Position numbers and translations under genes: made by a program | The notes under the pieces: generated by a model | Told to the model about the DNA's origin: nothing | The model's input: only the letters and a program-made list of their open reading frames with translations | Databases searched by the model: none | NCBI GenBank assembly: GCA_905331475.1 | Contig: CAJNYU010003187.1 | Coordinates: 186,001-250,000 of the forward strand | Length of the DNA: 64,000 nt | From: Rotaria socialis | Taxonomy: Eukaryota; Rotifera; Eurotatoria; Philodinida; Philodinidae | Direction of reading: 5' to 3' | Shown here: positions 32,838 through 46,700 of the stretch, piece by piece | Position numbering within the stretch: position 1 is the stretch's first letter | Layout: each line of letters opens with the position of its first letter

Positions 32838-35273
32838 AGTTGTTGTCGCTCAATATCCGAGAGACCGTGATCATTCACTAAGGTAACATGAAGAAACAAA
32901 TTGGAATTATTGTGTAAATCACCCTCAAATGAAGCTTGGAACTGTCGTATCTAATAGAACAAAAAGGTAAAGTAGCTGACGCGTAGAGATTTGTGTATCA
33001 ATCAAATCAATTGGTAGATGTGGTACTTACTGGACTATAACAACATACGTATTACACACACGCGGAAGAATCCACATCTTGAAGACAATAGATGTCTCTA
33101 TTCACCAAAAAATTTTCTGATGGAATTTTTATTGACTTTAGGAGAAATAGAATTCTATTATCGGTTTTAAGGGAAATCAAGGTTTTACTATGAACATAAA
33201 AAATAGGCAATGCAGTTTTTGATGTTAGACTCTTAAAATTATCGACTGGTGCTGTTTTAACAATCCGATATAAATATGAATTTGAAAAATCAGTTTTTCT
33301 CTATGCATTTAAAAAATTATATTTGATTTATTGGTGAATTAATTTCACAAACTCAATCAAAAATAAATATTTTTCCAATATTTATTTTTAAAGGGCATAA
33401 CTAATTCAGGTGTAACAGCATTGCCAACCGTCAGACAATATATTCACGGTATTTTAATTCTGAATATAGTTAGACTGCAGAATATTTTTCTACAAGAAAT
33501 ATTTGCAATAAAAATAGAATTTTTTATTGACACAGAAACTCTCATTTCAGATCAAAAGTTCTACTTATTCTTATTCATATGGAATAAGAAACAATTATGC
33601 TGAATATCCATATATTTTTCTGGTTTTTCAAAAGCACACTTGTAATAGTTATATTTAAAATATGCAAATATTGACGTAGGCAAAAAGTAATAGAATGATT
33701 AAATTTCACTATTCCACTATGTTAGTCAAAACATTGATCGACTAAATTTAACCGATCAATAACAAGACAATGTATGTTAACAAGTAATTTTCAGTACAAG
33801 TTGACATTTTCCAAAAGAAATAACTCGTACATTAGACGAACTATCGTAAAACATTATTCTCCAGAAATAAGTCAAGAAATAGTAGAAAGAAAATATTGCT
33901 ACAGCCTTGCGGCTAATTTAAACAGTAAATTCAAATGAATGCAGAAACGTTTTGACTATGAACAGTTGATATAGATGCCTACTTCAATAGTAGTGACGTG
34001 ATTTATGATAGTATACCGAAGTCAAAGTTAAATCTTCATTTTTATCATACAACATGATCTATACATGAGAAGGTTTTATTTCGTCGACATTCAATTCAAC
34101 CATGCTTTGAGCGAAATATTCATAATGTCATAACTACATCGTAAAATTTCTGATAATTATAGTACAGAGAGCACAATCGGCATAGAACGAGAGGAAAATT
34201 CTGTTTTTACAGAAACTTACTTTTTTAAAAATTTGTCTCATAAATGATCTTGTGTATACATTTTATAGGAAGGTGGCTGTCTATTTTAGAAAGCAAAGAA
34301 TCATTCGCCATCGACTAAGAATAATTGCATACTCGATCTGTTTATCAACAATTATTGTGTAGTTACTGCTGAAAATCGAGAGAACAAAACAACAAGTTAT
34401 GTGATTCAACAATGTACTTTCTACTGACTCATATAGTTACATTTAGAAAACCTAATAGCCCAATATCGTTTATGTGAAAATGCTTTACAGATACAATAAT
34501 AAAAGCTGACTGACGCTCGTATTACTTCTTTGTTCGGCTTAGTATATAGTTACATACGCTATTATTTATTCTTATTTGTTGAAAGAATTCAATAATTATA
34601 AACAGTTGAGTAGATACGAAGAGTATATGCATTATTATCTAGTAAAGATATTTTGAAAATTCAAGAACAAGCGCGAGTTGTGAGGATAATTGTGCTTTTC
34701 AATGAAACCTGTTGTGCTCAATTGGTATTCGTGTCAGCCAACTATCATTAAAATGTTCTGGGCTAAATTTTATTGAAAAATTTATTTCTCTTGTTACCAA
34801 TGATAAAATTCCTCAAAGAGTCAACATGCGAATCAACACTTTCCTTAGAATATATCCAAAGAAAATATGATATTTCAAAGTGAAGAATTTTTTTTTTGAT
34901 GTTGTATATCGATCCTTTACAATTGAGAAACAAAATGATCTATTATACAGTGTCGATAAATTAGTTTCACGTGAAGATGGCGCCATCGCACAATAAATGT
35001 ATCTATCAAAATATTCTTCGCTTATAATTGTATTTGTAATTATATATCAATAATTGTTAAATATTTCTATTTCATAGTCCTCAAAAATTTACATCACTAT
35101 TTTATTCAATAGAGACCAACGTATGTTCTCAATGTTTCTCGTTATGTTATTGACGATTGATCGGTTATTCTTCTTCTTCGCCTAGCCTTTTTGTTTTGTT
35201 TATTTGTCGTTCTGTCAGCGGTCAAAACGTGCATATTGACCGTATTGTTTTCTTTAGACAATAAAGTAGAAGA
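32838..35273. other. Divergent gene-poor region
   Basis: 2.4 kb between the divergent GOLGA2 (-) and zinc-finger (+) genes. No convincing exon, RNA gene or transposon was seen on either strand. An acceptor-like CTTAG precedes the GOLGA2 start by about 40 nt, and TTTTCTTTAG lies 16 nt before the zinc-finger gene start. Confidence 0.5.
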
Positions 35274-37344
35274 ATGTCATCAAATAGCGCATCTCCTCTT
35301 GCAACTGAATCAAATGGTTCAACATCGTCAGGTATTTCATTAACTGCCTGTGATGATCGAACATGTCCAGCTGCTAAATGTGCATTATGTCTTCATTGTT
35401 CACAGCAATATTGCTTTGTTCACTTTCTTAAACACAATGAACAGTTATCATTAAATGCTTATAATTTTACTCTAGCCATTGATCAACTTGGTAAATTTGA
35501 ATTCATTTCTAACTAGTATAGCTTATTTTGTTTATTTTTTTCTTACGAGTAGAAGATCAAATAAAAAATTTGAAATTAGATGAATCACTTCGCCGAACAA
35601 TACATTCCCTTGATCAATGGCGTAAGAATTTGATTAGAACCATTGAATATGTGTATCAAGAAAAACTTTCATCAATAAAATCAAATTATATTCAATTAAG
35701 TAATGATTTACAACAATTCCAATTTGAACAATCATCACATATACAAACATTGAGAATTGATCTTGAACAAATGAAATTTATTCGTAGTACCTATGGTATG
35801 TTGTTATTACCTACGTATTCGACTAAAAAGTATTGAGCAATCTTTGGTAAACCTTTTCTTTTCAGATGAAGAAATGGAAAAAATTCAACTAACAATAAAA
35901 CAATTACAAAAAAATGTCTCCACACTTGAATATGATTTACATTTGAAAGAACGTCAGACACCAAATATCTATGATTCAATTGAATGTGAAATGATATGGA
36001 AACGGCATAGAATAGATAATATTCAAGCATCAATTATTACCAATGCAGATGAAGATACGAATACCGGTACAAATCATGATGATGAAAATGCTTCCGATTA
36101 TTTAACAGCTGGTACACCGCCATCATCAACATCAAGTCCAACATATGAACATTGTTTACTTTCATTTCTTGTCGGAAATGATTCATCAACAAATAAAGAT
36201 AATAAAATAGCTACATCAGATATGAAAAAAAATGTGTCAAATAAAAAGAATTCATTGATTGAAAATACACAAACAAATAGTGCAATAACAACCATATTCC
36301 ACAATAGTAATAAAAAAAGAAGAATCTGTATGAGCTGTGGAAAATGCTAGTAAGTTATCCAGCCTTCATTTTAAAGCTGGGTATAAATAATCATATCTTC
36401 TGTTTTAATAATAAATATGATGGAATACATAGTTTTAGAAAGAGACTTTTTCAAAATGCGCAATTCGTTCAATTTTACTCGAGAAAATTTTTGAACATAG
36501 AAAAAAAATACTAACGAGTCATGCCCATGTATTACTAGATTAGTTTGATCATGAATGTTTTATTCTTTCTACAGAGGAGATGGGAATGCAACTTTTCGAA
36601 ATTCAATGTGACACTGTATAAATATGAGTCATAACTAATATACTTTTTTTTCTTGAAAACCTGAATAGTACGTTTTTGAAGTCACTTTTATGCTGGTAGA
36701 TTCTACGTTCTTATTTCTAGAATAGAAGTAGATCAGAAGACTAGAGACACTAAAAGTAAATTTCTTTCGTTAAAATTCGTTTCAGTACAAATTTTTATGA
36801 GAAAAGGTAAAAACTAGTTTTCTTCATGACTTTGAAGGAGGACCAGTCAGTCTCAGATTTAAAAGTGTTCGACTAGCAAGAATTTATCAGATAGAGTAGT
36901 TTCTTTTTCTTCGATTTTATATGGAGAAGTTTTGACGAGGCTCATTTCACATCATAAAAATAAATTCCACTATAATGATCCTAATACTGATCGTATTCAA
37001 GGAAGTACACTTCACGTGATGGCAAGAGTATTGAGCGAAAATCAACTGATTGTGGAGTTGCTTTAACGAAAATAAAACAAAATGTTGATTTTATAAAAAA
37101 AAATCGAGAGTGTGACCTTACGATATTTTTAATTAGATTTTCTCCATTGAAATATAGTTAACAATATTAAAATTTACTTTATAGCCATCCAAGTAGTTTA
37201 CAGCGTCATTATCGTCAATGTAAACGTCAATCTGCCCTCCAACAATTAAATCCATCAAGTTCATGTTCCAGATTAGTCGAAGAAACAAAATTAAAAACAG
37301 TAACTAACATGACCAATCAACAACAGAATCAAATTGATTCATAG
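35274..37344 (+). CDS. Unrecognised zinc-finger and coiled-coil protein
   Basis: Four exons: 35274-35490, 35553-35795, 35866-36349, 37185-37344; 367 residues. I do not recognise an orthologue. Residues about 25-55 hold a Cys/His cluster, C-x4-C-x4-C-x2-C-x2-C-x4-C-x2-H, then KH (CDDRTCPAAKCALCLHCSQ onward), which is B-box-like. Residues about 75-190 form two predicted coiled-coil stretches (EDQIKNLKLDESLRRTIHSL; EKIQLTIKQLQKNVSTLEYD). A low-complexity acidic/Ser-Thr region follows, then a second cluster near residues 310-330: CMSCGKCYHPSSLQRHYRQC, a C2HC finger split by intron 3 (835 nt). The B-box plus coiled-coil order recalls TRIM proteins, but no RING precedes it and no known C-terminal TRIM domain follows. 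A nucleic-acid or protein scaffold role is only a guess. Confidence 0.75.
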
Positions 37345-37777
37345 TATCAAATAACTGATCTCAAAATTGAATATCTAATTTAGTCAAAACGCAAAACTTT
37401 CTATTCTTTTATCAAAATTTTTTCCGTCGATGATATTTTAAACAAAAACTGAGCTAACAAGTAGCAACAACAAATCAAATTTCTTTTTTCTAGTTGCTGT
37501 TCTCGATATATTTGTGTGTACATATTTTTTGTTAGTATAGCATCGAACAAAAAAATCATATTGTTGTTGTTGTTGTTATTGATGATGATGATTTTTATAA
37601 AACTGTTGCGCTCTATGTGTTGTTTTTGATTTGTTCTCGTTTTTAAGTCTAACATCTTTTTTTTTCTTCAGGGCAGAAAAATTGTATGTTGATGAACATA
37701 AAATCTTCATTTTTATTTTAGAATTAAATAGATATCAGCATGGACGAATTATCCCAGTGAATTGAAAAGTTACAACT
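37345..37777. other. Intergenic spacer with GTT/GAT repeat
   Basis: A 433-bp spacer between two plus-strand genes. A (TTG)n/(ATG)n tract lies at about 37560-37590, and an acceptor-like TTTTATTTTAG ends at 37721, 57 nt before the MTA start codon. Confidence 0.55.
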
Positions 37778-40700
37778 ATGGCTTCGTGCATGTATCGTGT
37801 TGGGGGTAAGATTTATAGATTTCATAAAGTGCTATGTTCTAATTTCTATTTATGGTTTATTTAGATTATGTCTATTTTGAAGGCACTCCAAGTGAACCTT
37901 ATTTAATTCGACGCATTGAAGAATTGAATAAGGTCTGTTTATCACCAAAACATGTTCAGAAGCGGACGTGTCATCTTTTTTTTTAGTAATCTAATTAGCT
38001 CGATGCATTTTTATTGTCTCATTACGATGTTCGTTCAGAGTCAAATAACATTGCTGCTTTACCAGAATAGAAAGGAAAACGAGTGGGTCCCTCGTTAATT
38101 TCTTTCTTCCGAATTCGTGTCTCTCTTAATATATTCACTGGCAATGCCATTCTTATTACCGAATCTTCATCAGAAAGTGTACAGACAATTGCTCGAGTTT
38201 TTACTACTGAGACATCATTTTTATATTCTTAAGTTTGTAATGAACAGGAAATCAAGGTGCAATTGTATGTTGAAAAATAGATGGGAATTAGGGACTATTG
38301 TGAATTCTATGCGCGGTATTCATTATGACAAAAATTTAGTAATGAGAAATATTTTTAGAAGTTGGTTAATAATCAATCTTCTTTTTCTATCTTTGTACTT
38401 TCTTGTATCTACACATGAATAAGATGGCAACCAAACAAACATTCATCATTGTGGGAAGAGAATTTTTTTTCGATTCTTTTACATTATCGATCGTCATTCT
38501 AAAACACTAGAGTTTGAGAAAAGTTACAGTCATCTTTTTGTTATTATTTCATTAGCCTACATTGTATTAGTGTCTATAAAAACTATTTGCTATTGTTTTA
38601 TGAGCTGATAAAAAAGGATTGCCCGAGTAAATCGATATAATGTGATTTTCTTTAGACGCCTAATGGCAACGTTGAAGCTCGTGTTGCGTGCTTCTATCGT
38701 CGTCGTGACATATCAGCTTATCTAGTTAATCAAGTTGATCGCCTTAAAATCGATGGTAAATTTATTAAACATAGAAAGAAAACAAGTTTCTAGACAAAAA
38801 AATTTTTGTAATTAAGGTCCATGGGATGATGATGATGAGATATCAACCGATACAAATGGTAGCACAATTAATCCATCTGGTTCAACGGGAAGTAATTCGT
38901 CATCACAACCAACTGAATTGAGTGACACACAAAAACATCAATTGCGCCATCGAGAATTATTTTTAACTCGTCAGATTGAAACATTATTAGCAACTAATAT
39001 TCGTGGAAAATGTCTAGTTACACTTCATAATGAAACAGAATCATTTTTATCTTATCTTAACACTGAGGTTTGTTTAGAAATAAATTTCATTGAAATATAT
39101 AAAAGAAAATCAATAAAAATAATTTACATCTATGATAGGATCTTTTTTTTTATCAACTTGTTTATGATCCAAATCAAAAAACGTTAAATGCTGATCGTGG
39201 TGAAATTCGTGTCGGTGGTAAATATCAAGCCGATGTGCCAGCACAACCTTTGCATACCGATGGAATTGACGAAGGTATGAAATATAAATTTAATATTTTT
39301 GAAATCTTAATTATTTCGATTTATATTTAATGCAGCAAATATTCAATCGCGAGAAGATCTAATTTGGAATGCAAATGGTGGCTTAACCGAAAAACAGATT
39401 GAACAATTTTTAATTGTCGCTCGGTAATTATTTAGGTTATAGAAAAATTGAAATATGTAATTTAAAATTTTTACATAGATCAATTGGTACATTTGCACGT
39501 GCACTTGATTGTCCAACAGCATTAAAACATCCAAGTCTTCATATGAGTGCTGCGTCAGCTTCACGTGATGCTACTCTAGTAAATCTAAAAAGTCATGTTT
39601 ATTTTATTTGTTGAATTAATTTTTCTATTTTCAGTTTTTCGCTATGGATACATTACATAAACATCATTATGATTTAGCATTGGCTACATGCAGTTTAGTA
39701 CCCAATACAGGTCCAATACTTGTTAAAGATCAAATGGAAGATTGGTCAGCTGCCGAAGCAAATTCATTTGAAGATGCTATTGAAAAATGTGGAAAAGATT
39801 TCATTGAAATACAAAAAGAATATGTAAATACATGAAATAATTCTTATTTAATTTAAATACATTTTGATGTTTTCTAATTGTTAGTTGCCATGGAAAAGTT
39901 TGAAAGGTATTATAGAATATTATTATATGTGGAAAACAACAGATCGCTATGTTGTACAACGGCGATTAAAATTAGCTGAACAAGAAAATAAACTTAAACA
40001 AGTTTTTATTCCAAATTAGTACGTATACATGAAATAATATCATGTCAAATTATATGTTCGTTTTTTGTTTTAGTAATAAAGCTCATCAGTGCCTTCTTGC
40101 ACAGCGACCACAAAGTGAAAGTAAACCATGTGAATCGTGTGGAAGTATGAGAATTTTTCAAATAAAAATGTTTGTAGTAAAAATATTTTCTATTTTAGCT
40201 GCTTCATCCGCTCAGTGGTATCAATGGAATACAGCTCAACCACATACGCGACTTTGTGCCGAATGTTGGGGTTATTATAAAAAATTAGGTGGCACAAAAT
40301 ATCCGAAAAAAAGTGGTAAGATTTGGCATGATCGTTTCTTGTTTAACATTTCTATTATGATATTAATATTCAATTTTAGGTCCTGATCGACGACAGGGTA
40401 AGTTACATTTGAAGAACAAACAATAAATGTGCATGACATTTCTATTTTTTTCAATTTCTAGAACGAGCAGCAAACATTAATAAATTAGTCAGCTACAAAT
40501 GTACTGTTAATGGGTGTGGAAAGGTATGCTATTCATAGTTTTGTTAATCGATGTCATGACAAATAGATGACATTTTCTGTGTAGCAAATATATTATCACT
40601 AAATAATCGATAAAAGATTACCATCTGATTGTGTTGTGTGGTGATTGGCAGATTGATTCTCTTAGCAAAGTTTAAAACGATCGAAATACTTTTAAGATCG

Positions 40701-42779
40701 ATTCTAGTTGGTTAACCTTGATCTACTAATAGTTGTTTCAACTTAATAGAGACTTAATTATTTTTACGATAATAAATTAAAAAGAACTAGATGAAGATCT
40801 ATATTTACAAGCGTTTAAACAAGAAAATAAAACTGTATCTAATCTAGATTCAAATTTTTCTGACAATCATTTTCAGGCTTACCGACCAAGTTTCTAAATT
40901 AGAAAAAAAAAAGTATTACGTACTATAAACGTTTTAGAATTTCGATACACAGTACTACGCTTTACGTGGTTAACTAAACTTTAGTAATCTATGTTAGTTC
41001 AGCGGTGAAATCTTTAGTCAATCGTATGTTGTTAGTATTTTATTTTGTGTCTTTCAGCAGATTTTTAACGAAATATCCATTTTTTAAACTTATCTAAAAA
41101 CACTGGTTGGAGAGTATTTGGTGAATTTTTCTAATTTGAGATGGAGATTCGTATTGATCTCAAATCAATTGTTCATATTTGAGCGTTTCTCATTCAAATG
41201 GAAAAAACATCGAATCCGATGTATCAGATCTCAAGCGTACCTGCTTGTCTCGATAGTCTCTTCTTAGTAAATGCTTCATACGAACAGATGATAGGTACCC
41301 TTAATATTCTTTTGTAATATTCGAAATTTTATGCTCTCTGTTTCAACGAAATGCAAAATGAAAAGAATTTATTTCAGGAATGTAAAAACAAATCTGCTCT
41401 TCAACGTCATTACGCTCTTGGACATGGAATTATGTTTCGATCGGGTAGTCCACGTCCATTATCAAAACCACGTAATACATTTTCATTACTCACTACCCCA
41501 TTATCACGTGCTGTACGTCCACTGTGTTCAATGCGACGTCTTGCACGTCGTTCAAGCTATAGTATTGATATAAGTGACATACGTAACAAATGGGAAACAC
41601 ATATTAATGAAAAACCGCGCGATGATATTCGCAATACATGTGCACGTCTTCGAGATTTGTATGAAAAAGGCAAAGAACGTTACAAAACTGTGCATTTAAA
41701 TGACATATTTCCATTTAAAACTGAAAATGATGATGTCAAAACATTTGATGATTTTATACCGAAATTCGAAGAAAAAGTATTCAATGAAAATGAAACCAAT
41801 ATACCAATGCGTTATCCGAAATTGCAAGAAGATTCAAGCGAATTTTATGCACAATTTACTCACACTAATTTGAGTATTATGAAAAAACGACCTTATGAAT
41901 CTAATGAAAGTTCAAATGAAGGTAATTAAAATCTATATCTCAAGAAAAACAATATAAAATTAAAAAATCTATATTTTTCTTAGGTCCATCACCAAAACGT
42001 ACTTTAATCAGTCGACAAAATTTAATCAAAACAAAATCTCCGGTATATATATATTTCTGTATTTTAAGAGGATATTCGAGAAAATAATTGTAATCAGAAT
42101 TTTTTCGGCTATATTCTTTCAGCTCTAATCAGGAATTTATCTAATAGTCAGAAAATAAGAAAAAGAAACTATAAACAACCAACAGATAATCGGTAGTTTG
42201 TCTTGTTTTCTCTCTTTCTGTCTCTCTAGACGTCCAATTAATGTATAGAATCAATATGGGCATATAGATCGTTCTTTTTTTCTGGAAGTAATTATAAATA
42301 GCTAGTTCTTTCAGTTAGGATACCGAATAGAACAGAAAATTATTATCTATAGCGTAATCTTTTATAATGACAGAAGCCTATCTGTCACTAAATCCGTATT
42401 CAATAATGGTTATAATTTCATTTTATCCTATTTATTTTTAGAGTACTGTTAAATTATCTCGATCACGTGCTTACACTGTACCATTTGTGGATCGTAAGTT
42501 ACATCATTTATTTGTTCGATATTTGTTCTTATTGACGTATATTCTTATATTTTTTATAAGCTCCCGATGGAATCTATTTACGTGTAACAAAAGATATCAA
42601 GTAAGATCTATTATTTTACTTCGTTGAATGTCTTACTTATTTTATTTTGCTGTAATTTAAGGCGTTTACGCAAGGAAATTCCTCAGAAAGAAATTCGTCG
42701 CATTGCACGTGCACCATGGAAAAAGCTTAATACCAATTTTGTCTCGTACATAGACGATGATATAGTTATACTTGATTAA
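37778..42779 (+). CDS. MTA1: MTA family NuRD subunit (MTA1/2/3-like)
   Basis: Eighteen exons: 37778-37805, 37865-37932, 38656-38755, 38817-39067, 39139-39274, 39336-39423, 39479-39578, 39635-39823, 39885-40018, 40074-40144, 40199-40315, 40380-40397, 40462-40523, 41378-41921, 41984-42042, 42442-42493, 42561-42600, 42662-42779; 724 residues. Domain order is the MTA one: BAH ([45 protein letters not shown]), ELM2 ([14 protein letters not shown]), SANT ([34 protein letters not shown]) and a GATA-type finger (CESC...CAEC). A classical-looking C2H2 finger follows ([20 protein letters not shown]). The end carries [19 protein letters not shown], like the RBBP4/7-binding helix, and a terminal DDIVILD resembling the SUMO-interacting PIVIED of human MTA1. 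Role: HDAC1/2-binding scaffold of the NuRD repressor complex. AATAAA overlaps the stop codon. Confidence 0.94.
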
Positions 42780-42784
42780 ATAAA
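42779..42784 (+). promoter_or_regulatory. AATAAA overlapping the MTA stop codon
   Basis: The last A of the TAA stop is the first base of AATAAA. If used, the 3' UTR would be only about 15-30 nt. A downstream site may be used instead. Confidence 0.35.
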
Positions 42785-43775
42785 TGTGCGTATCTTTTGT
42801 ATATAATCATATTCAATTTTTTCCTCTTTCGAATTCGATTGTTCAATTAAAATCAAGGAAAGAAAAATTTTGTTTTAAAAAAATATATCATGGAACAATC
42901 TTTTCATAAAGAAAAAAAGCAAAGAAATTTTTGTTGTAGTTGTTATGACTGACTTTTGTGCGTGTGCTTGTGTGTCTGCCTGTCTCTCTCTCTCTCTTGT
43001 TCTCGTTCTCGTTCGTTCTTTTTTCTTTTCATTGATATCAGACGTAAAGTGTGTACGTGAAGATAAACTGTAAGTTCAACCATTTTTTTCTTCTATCTAT
43101 TTCTTCTGTTACTATTCATTTAAAAAATGTTGTGCTCTTCTTTCCTTTTTTGTCTAAAAGATCTTTCGGAAATAAAAAAATCTAATCTATTTCTTTGTTC
43201 TTTTTCTCTTCGAAGTTGCGATTCGGTGTATGTGATAATTGGTTGAGTGCACATTAAAGTTACATCAATTGAGAAATAGTGAGTAATATTATCCGTTTTT
43301 TATTATCCATTAGTAGAACCTATCTAGAAGAATAGAAGAAAAAAGAGCAAATCAATACGAATGAAGTGACATGTTAGATGAATGTTTTACGTTTTTTTTT
43401 ATTGATATGAGCCGTAACTGAGCATTAGTCTTCTAAATCATCACAAAGAAGTGTTTGTGAAATATATACATATGTCAGTTTTTTATTATTTGAGAAGACA
43501 AAAGCACTTCATTGAGATAAAAAAAAGAGCGAGATGGTCGATTTATGATTTTGTTGAGATCGAACGCACTTAGCATATTGGCTGTAATTTTACATCGTCA
43601 TGTGCGTGCTATAATGATGTCGGACACAAGCATCAATGTACATATCAACCGATTAGAAGCGATCGTGTGTAGGAGAGAGAGAGAGATTATGATCACACTC
43701 GATCTTTACTTTTCTTTCTAGATGATCCTTTGTTCTCTCTGTCTTCGTCTAGTGATAAAACACTAATTTTTATAA
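42785..43775. other. Intergenic region rich in CT tracts
   Basis: About 1 kb between MTA and the CEP170-like gene. A (CT)n tract lies at 42982-43001, with repeated TTCTCG nearby, and a (GA)n tract at 43674-43687. An acceptor-like TTTCTTTCTAG ends at 43721, 55 nt before the next start codon. No gene seen. Confidence 0.55.
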
Positions 43776-46700
43776 ATGTCTCAGAACACTGGTCAGTATC
43801 CATTAGCTACTTCTTCTTTATCATCGCCAAGTAATAACAATAAACGAACTTTATCACATCAACACTTTCTTTTAACCTCATCAGACTTCAATACACCTTC
43901 ATCGATTTTGAACACCAGTGAAAATGATTCGCCGTCGTTACAAACTCGTACGGTAAGATATACGAGACCGAAGAATCGAAGAGAAAAAAAGAAATTTTTT
44001 TTGCATAACTGCTCGTTTTTTCTTCACCTTTTCAACAATTAAAGATTATATGAAAGAACGAATGAAACAAAGCGAACAGTGTAGTTTGCTTTGCCTTTCT
44101 TTTCTTATTTCATTTTTTGTTTTTATTAGTCACCTATTGTCAATGATGTTTGTGCGAGTGGCTATAATGGGGTCCGAAACCCATCGATAACGACGAAAAT
44201 TAAGGATGGTAGCTCTCCTAATGGTGTATGTAAACGTGTATCAAATTTTAAGAAGAAGAAAAAAAAAGGTCATTCTCTTTTCTTTTAGAATCATTTTAAC
44301 GATAAATATGCATTCAGTCTAGGTAAGAGACAGAATAGAGGTCTTTCTTCATATCAATTATGCTATCATTTATTTATTTCAGAATTGACACCACCGGTGG
44401 CTAAAGCTAAAAAAGATTATAGTCGCAAATCAAAATCAGTAAGATTCGAATGAAATTTTAAAAAAAAACTTTTTTAATTATATTTTTGACGAGCTTTCTT
44501 TTTCTTGCTTTTTGTAGCAACTCTATCCATTTGAAATGGCAGAAAATAATGAAGAAGACCTTCATTCGCCGTTCGAACTAGGTAATAATTCAAATGCAAG
44601 ATTTTTTATGAGAAAAAATAAAATTTCTACTATGCGACACCCTAGATGTTCCACTATGTGAGAATCAATCATTGAAAAAAATTCAAAATGATTTTCTTAT
44701 TGATCGAATGCTAAAAGATGATAGTAATTGTAATTATACTTTACTAAACCGATCATTAAATCAACCATCTTATACAAATATTCTCAATTATACATCACCT
44801 CTTCTAACGCCTTCATCTGATCATCATGATATCGATGCTTTAAGTGATGCAGGTACATATATAATTGAAGATGATATCGATATTGCTCATGATGATGAAC
44901 CTGAGCAAGATATTGAACAACAAACTGATATACAAGAAAACAATTCACCACCATCAATATCAACATCATCGTCATTTAAACGATATGCAGCAACAAAAAG
45001 AAACCGACATGGAACATTCGATATTCAAGGCGTATTATCAAAAACACCGCAATCTGTTAATCGTCCTATAGTTGATCTACACGTCCCGACGCATGATTTA
45101 TCATCCTCATCTTCGTCAGGAACAACTGATTCATCGTCTTCGTCGTCTCTTCTTTCATTACCAACAGAAAACGATACTAGTATATGTAAAGAACCTGAAG
45201 GTGCATCGCATCATATTATTGATGATAAGTCTTCGACAGGTTTAGTTTATGCAAGACAACGACCAAATACTCTTTTACCACAACAACAACGCTCTGTAAC
45301 CCCACCACAGAATCCAATAAAACCTGCCGAGTGCTTTGGTAAAAAACAAAACTTTAGAAGGACAATGATGTTTAGCTCATATTTTCATTTAATTTTTTTT
45401 TATCTTAGTTATTTCACCAACATTTGAAACAAAACCTTTTCCGAGTACAACAAGTAATCCTCCCAGACGAAAAGTTGAAACTCAATGGAAGTAAGTTTGA
45501 AAATATTCATAGTCGCATTATTATTAACTTATTTCAACGTCAGGCCAAAATCAGTAACATCGGTTGTGCCAACTAAAGATATACATTTCGAAATTCCATC
45601 AAAAAATTCTTCACCATCACCTCCAGTTTCAGCACGTTCGAATCAAAGTGATACAGAAAAATTTTCATTTCGTCTTCAACAACAACCTACACGTCAGCAT
45701 GATTCTAAACAACAATCATCATCATCGAACATGAAATCTTCACTTCAAAATACTGATTTTATGCCATCTTCATCTAAATCATCACTTCGGCCACATTCAA
45801 TAATTAGTGATCAAACATCTTCATCACCATTTCAACGTAATTCGTCGATACGTCAAACAATGCCAGCAAATACACAATATCATCGAGCATTATCAACAGC
45901 AGCAGCCGCAGCGGCAGCAGCAACAGCAGTAATGACAACAGCACCTAAATATATAGATGATAACGATGAAATTTTATCGTCACATCCAAGTTTAACAAAA
46001 GTTTATATGAATAAATCATTCGCATTACGTCGGCAACGTTCCAATGTAACACCATCAACAACGAAGCCCGTACAACAACAGGTAGTGTCAAAGGCATTAA
46101 CAACACGTCAAACAATAAAACCAACCACATCTGTTCCATCAACAACTGTAACATCAACATCATTATCGATAAATAATTCAAGTGGACAAACGAATCGTGC
46201 TGTTGAATTACGTCGTGCACGTGCACAAGCAAAAATTGAAGAATTAGCACAACGCACAAGACATCAATTACAAAAAACTGAACAACATAATGATGTTATG
46301 AGTGCATCATGGCACAGTAATGCAAGTAGTTCAAGTAAAAAAGAATTCTCTCATTTACGAGCGAATCCTCGATCAGCTAATAATAATAATAATATTCCAC
46401 AACAAAGACAAGATTTATTACAAACAAGAACCATATCATCATCATCGTCATCACATCATCGTTCATCATCAGCAAGTCCAAATCCACTCGGAGATGGAAC
46501 AAAAAAAACAGCGAAATATCGAAAAGCAATGGTATCTAGTGTTACTACAGAATCTCAATATCAGAAAATGAATGGAAGTACTTACAGTGAAGGAGTAAGC
46601 GAAATGTTATTATTAAAAAAAAATGATTATTTAATCCTTCTAGGAACGGTGTGATTCGTTACGTGATGATGGTCAAAGGTTGGCAATCAAATTAATACAA

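Noticed and set aside
44784..46571. Several open frames on other frames of the CEP170-like gene, rich in His, Met or Leu
   Set aside because: Shadows of CAA/TCA/ACA-type repeats in the Ser/Gln/Thr-rich reading frame.
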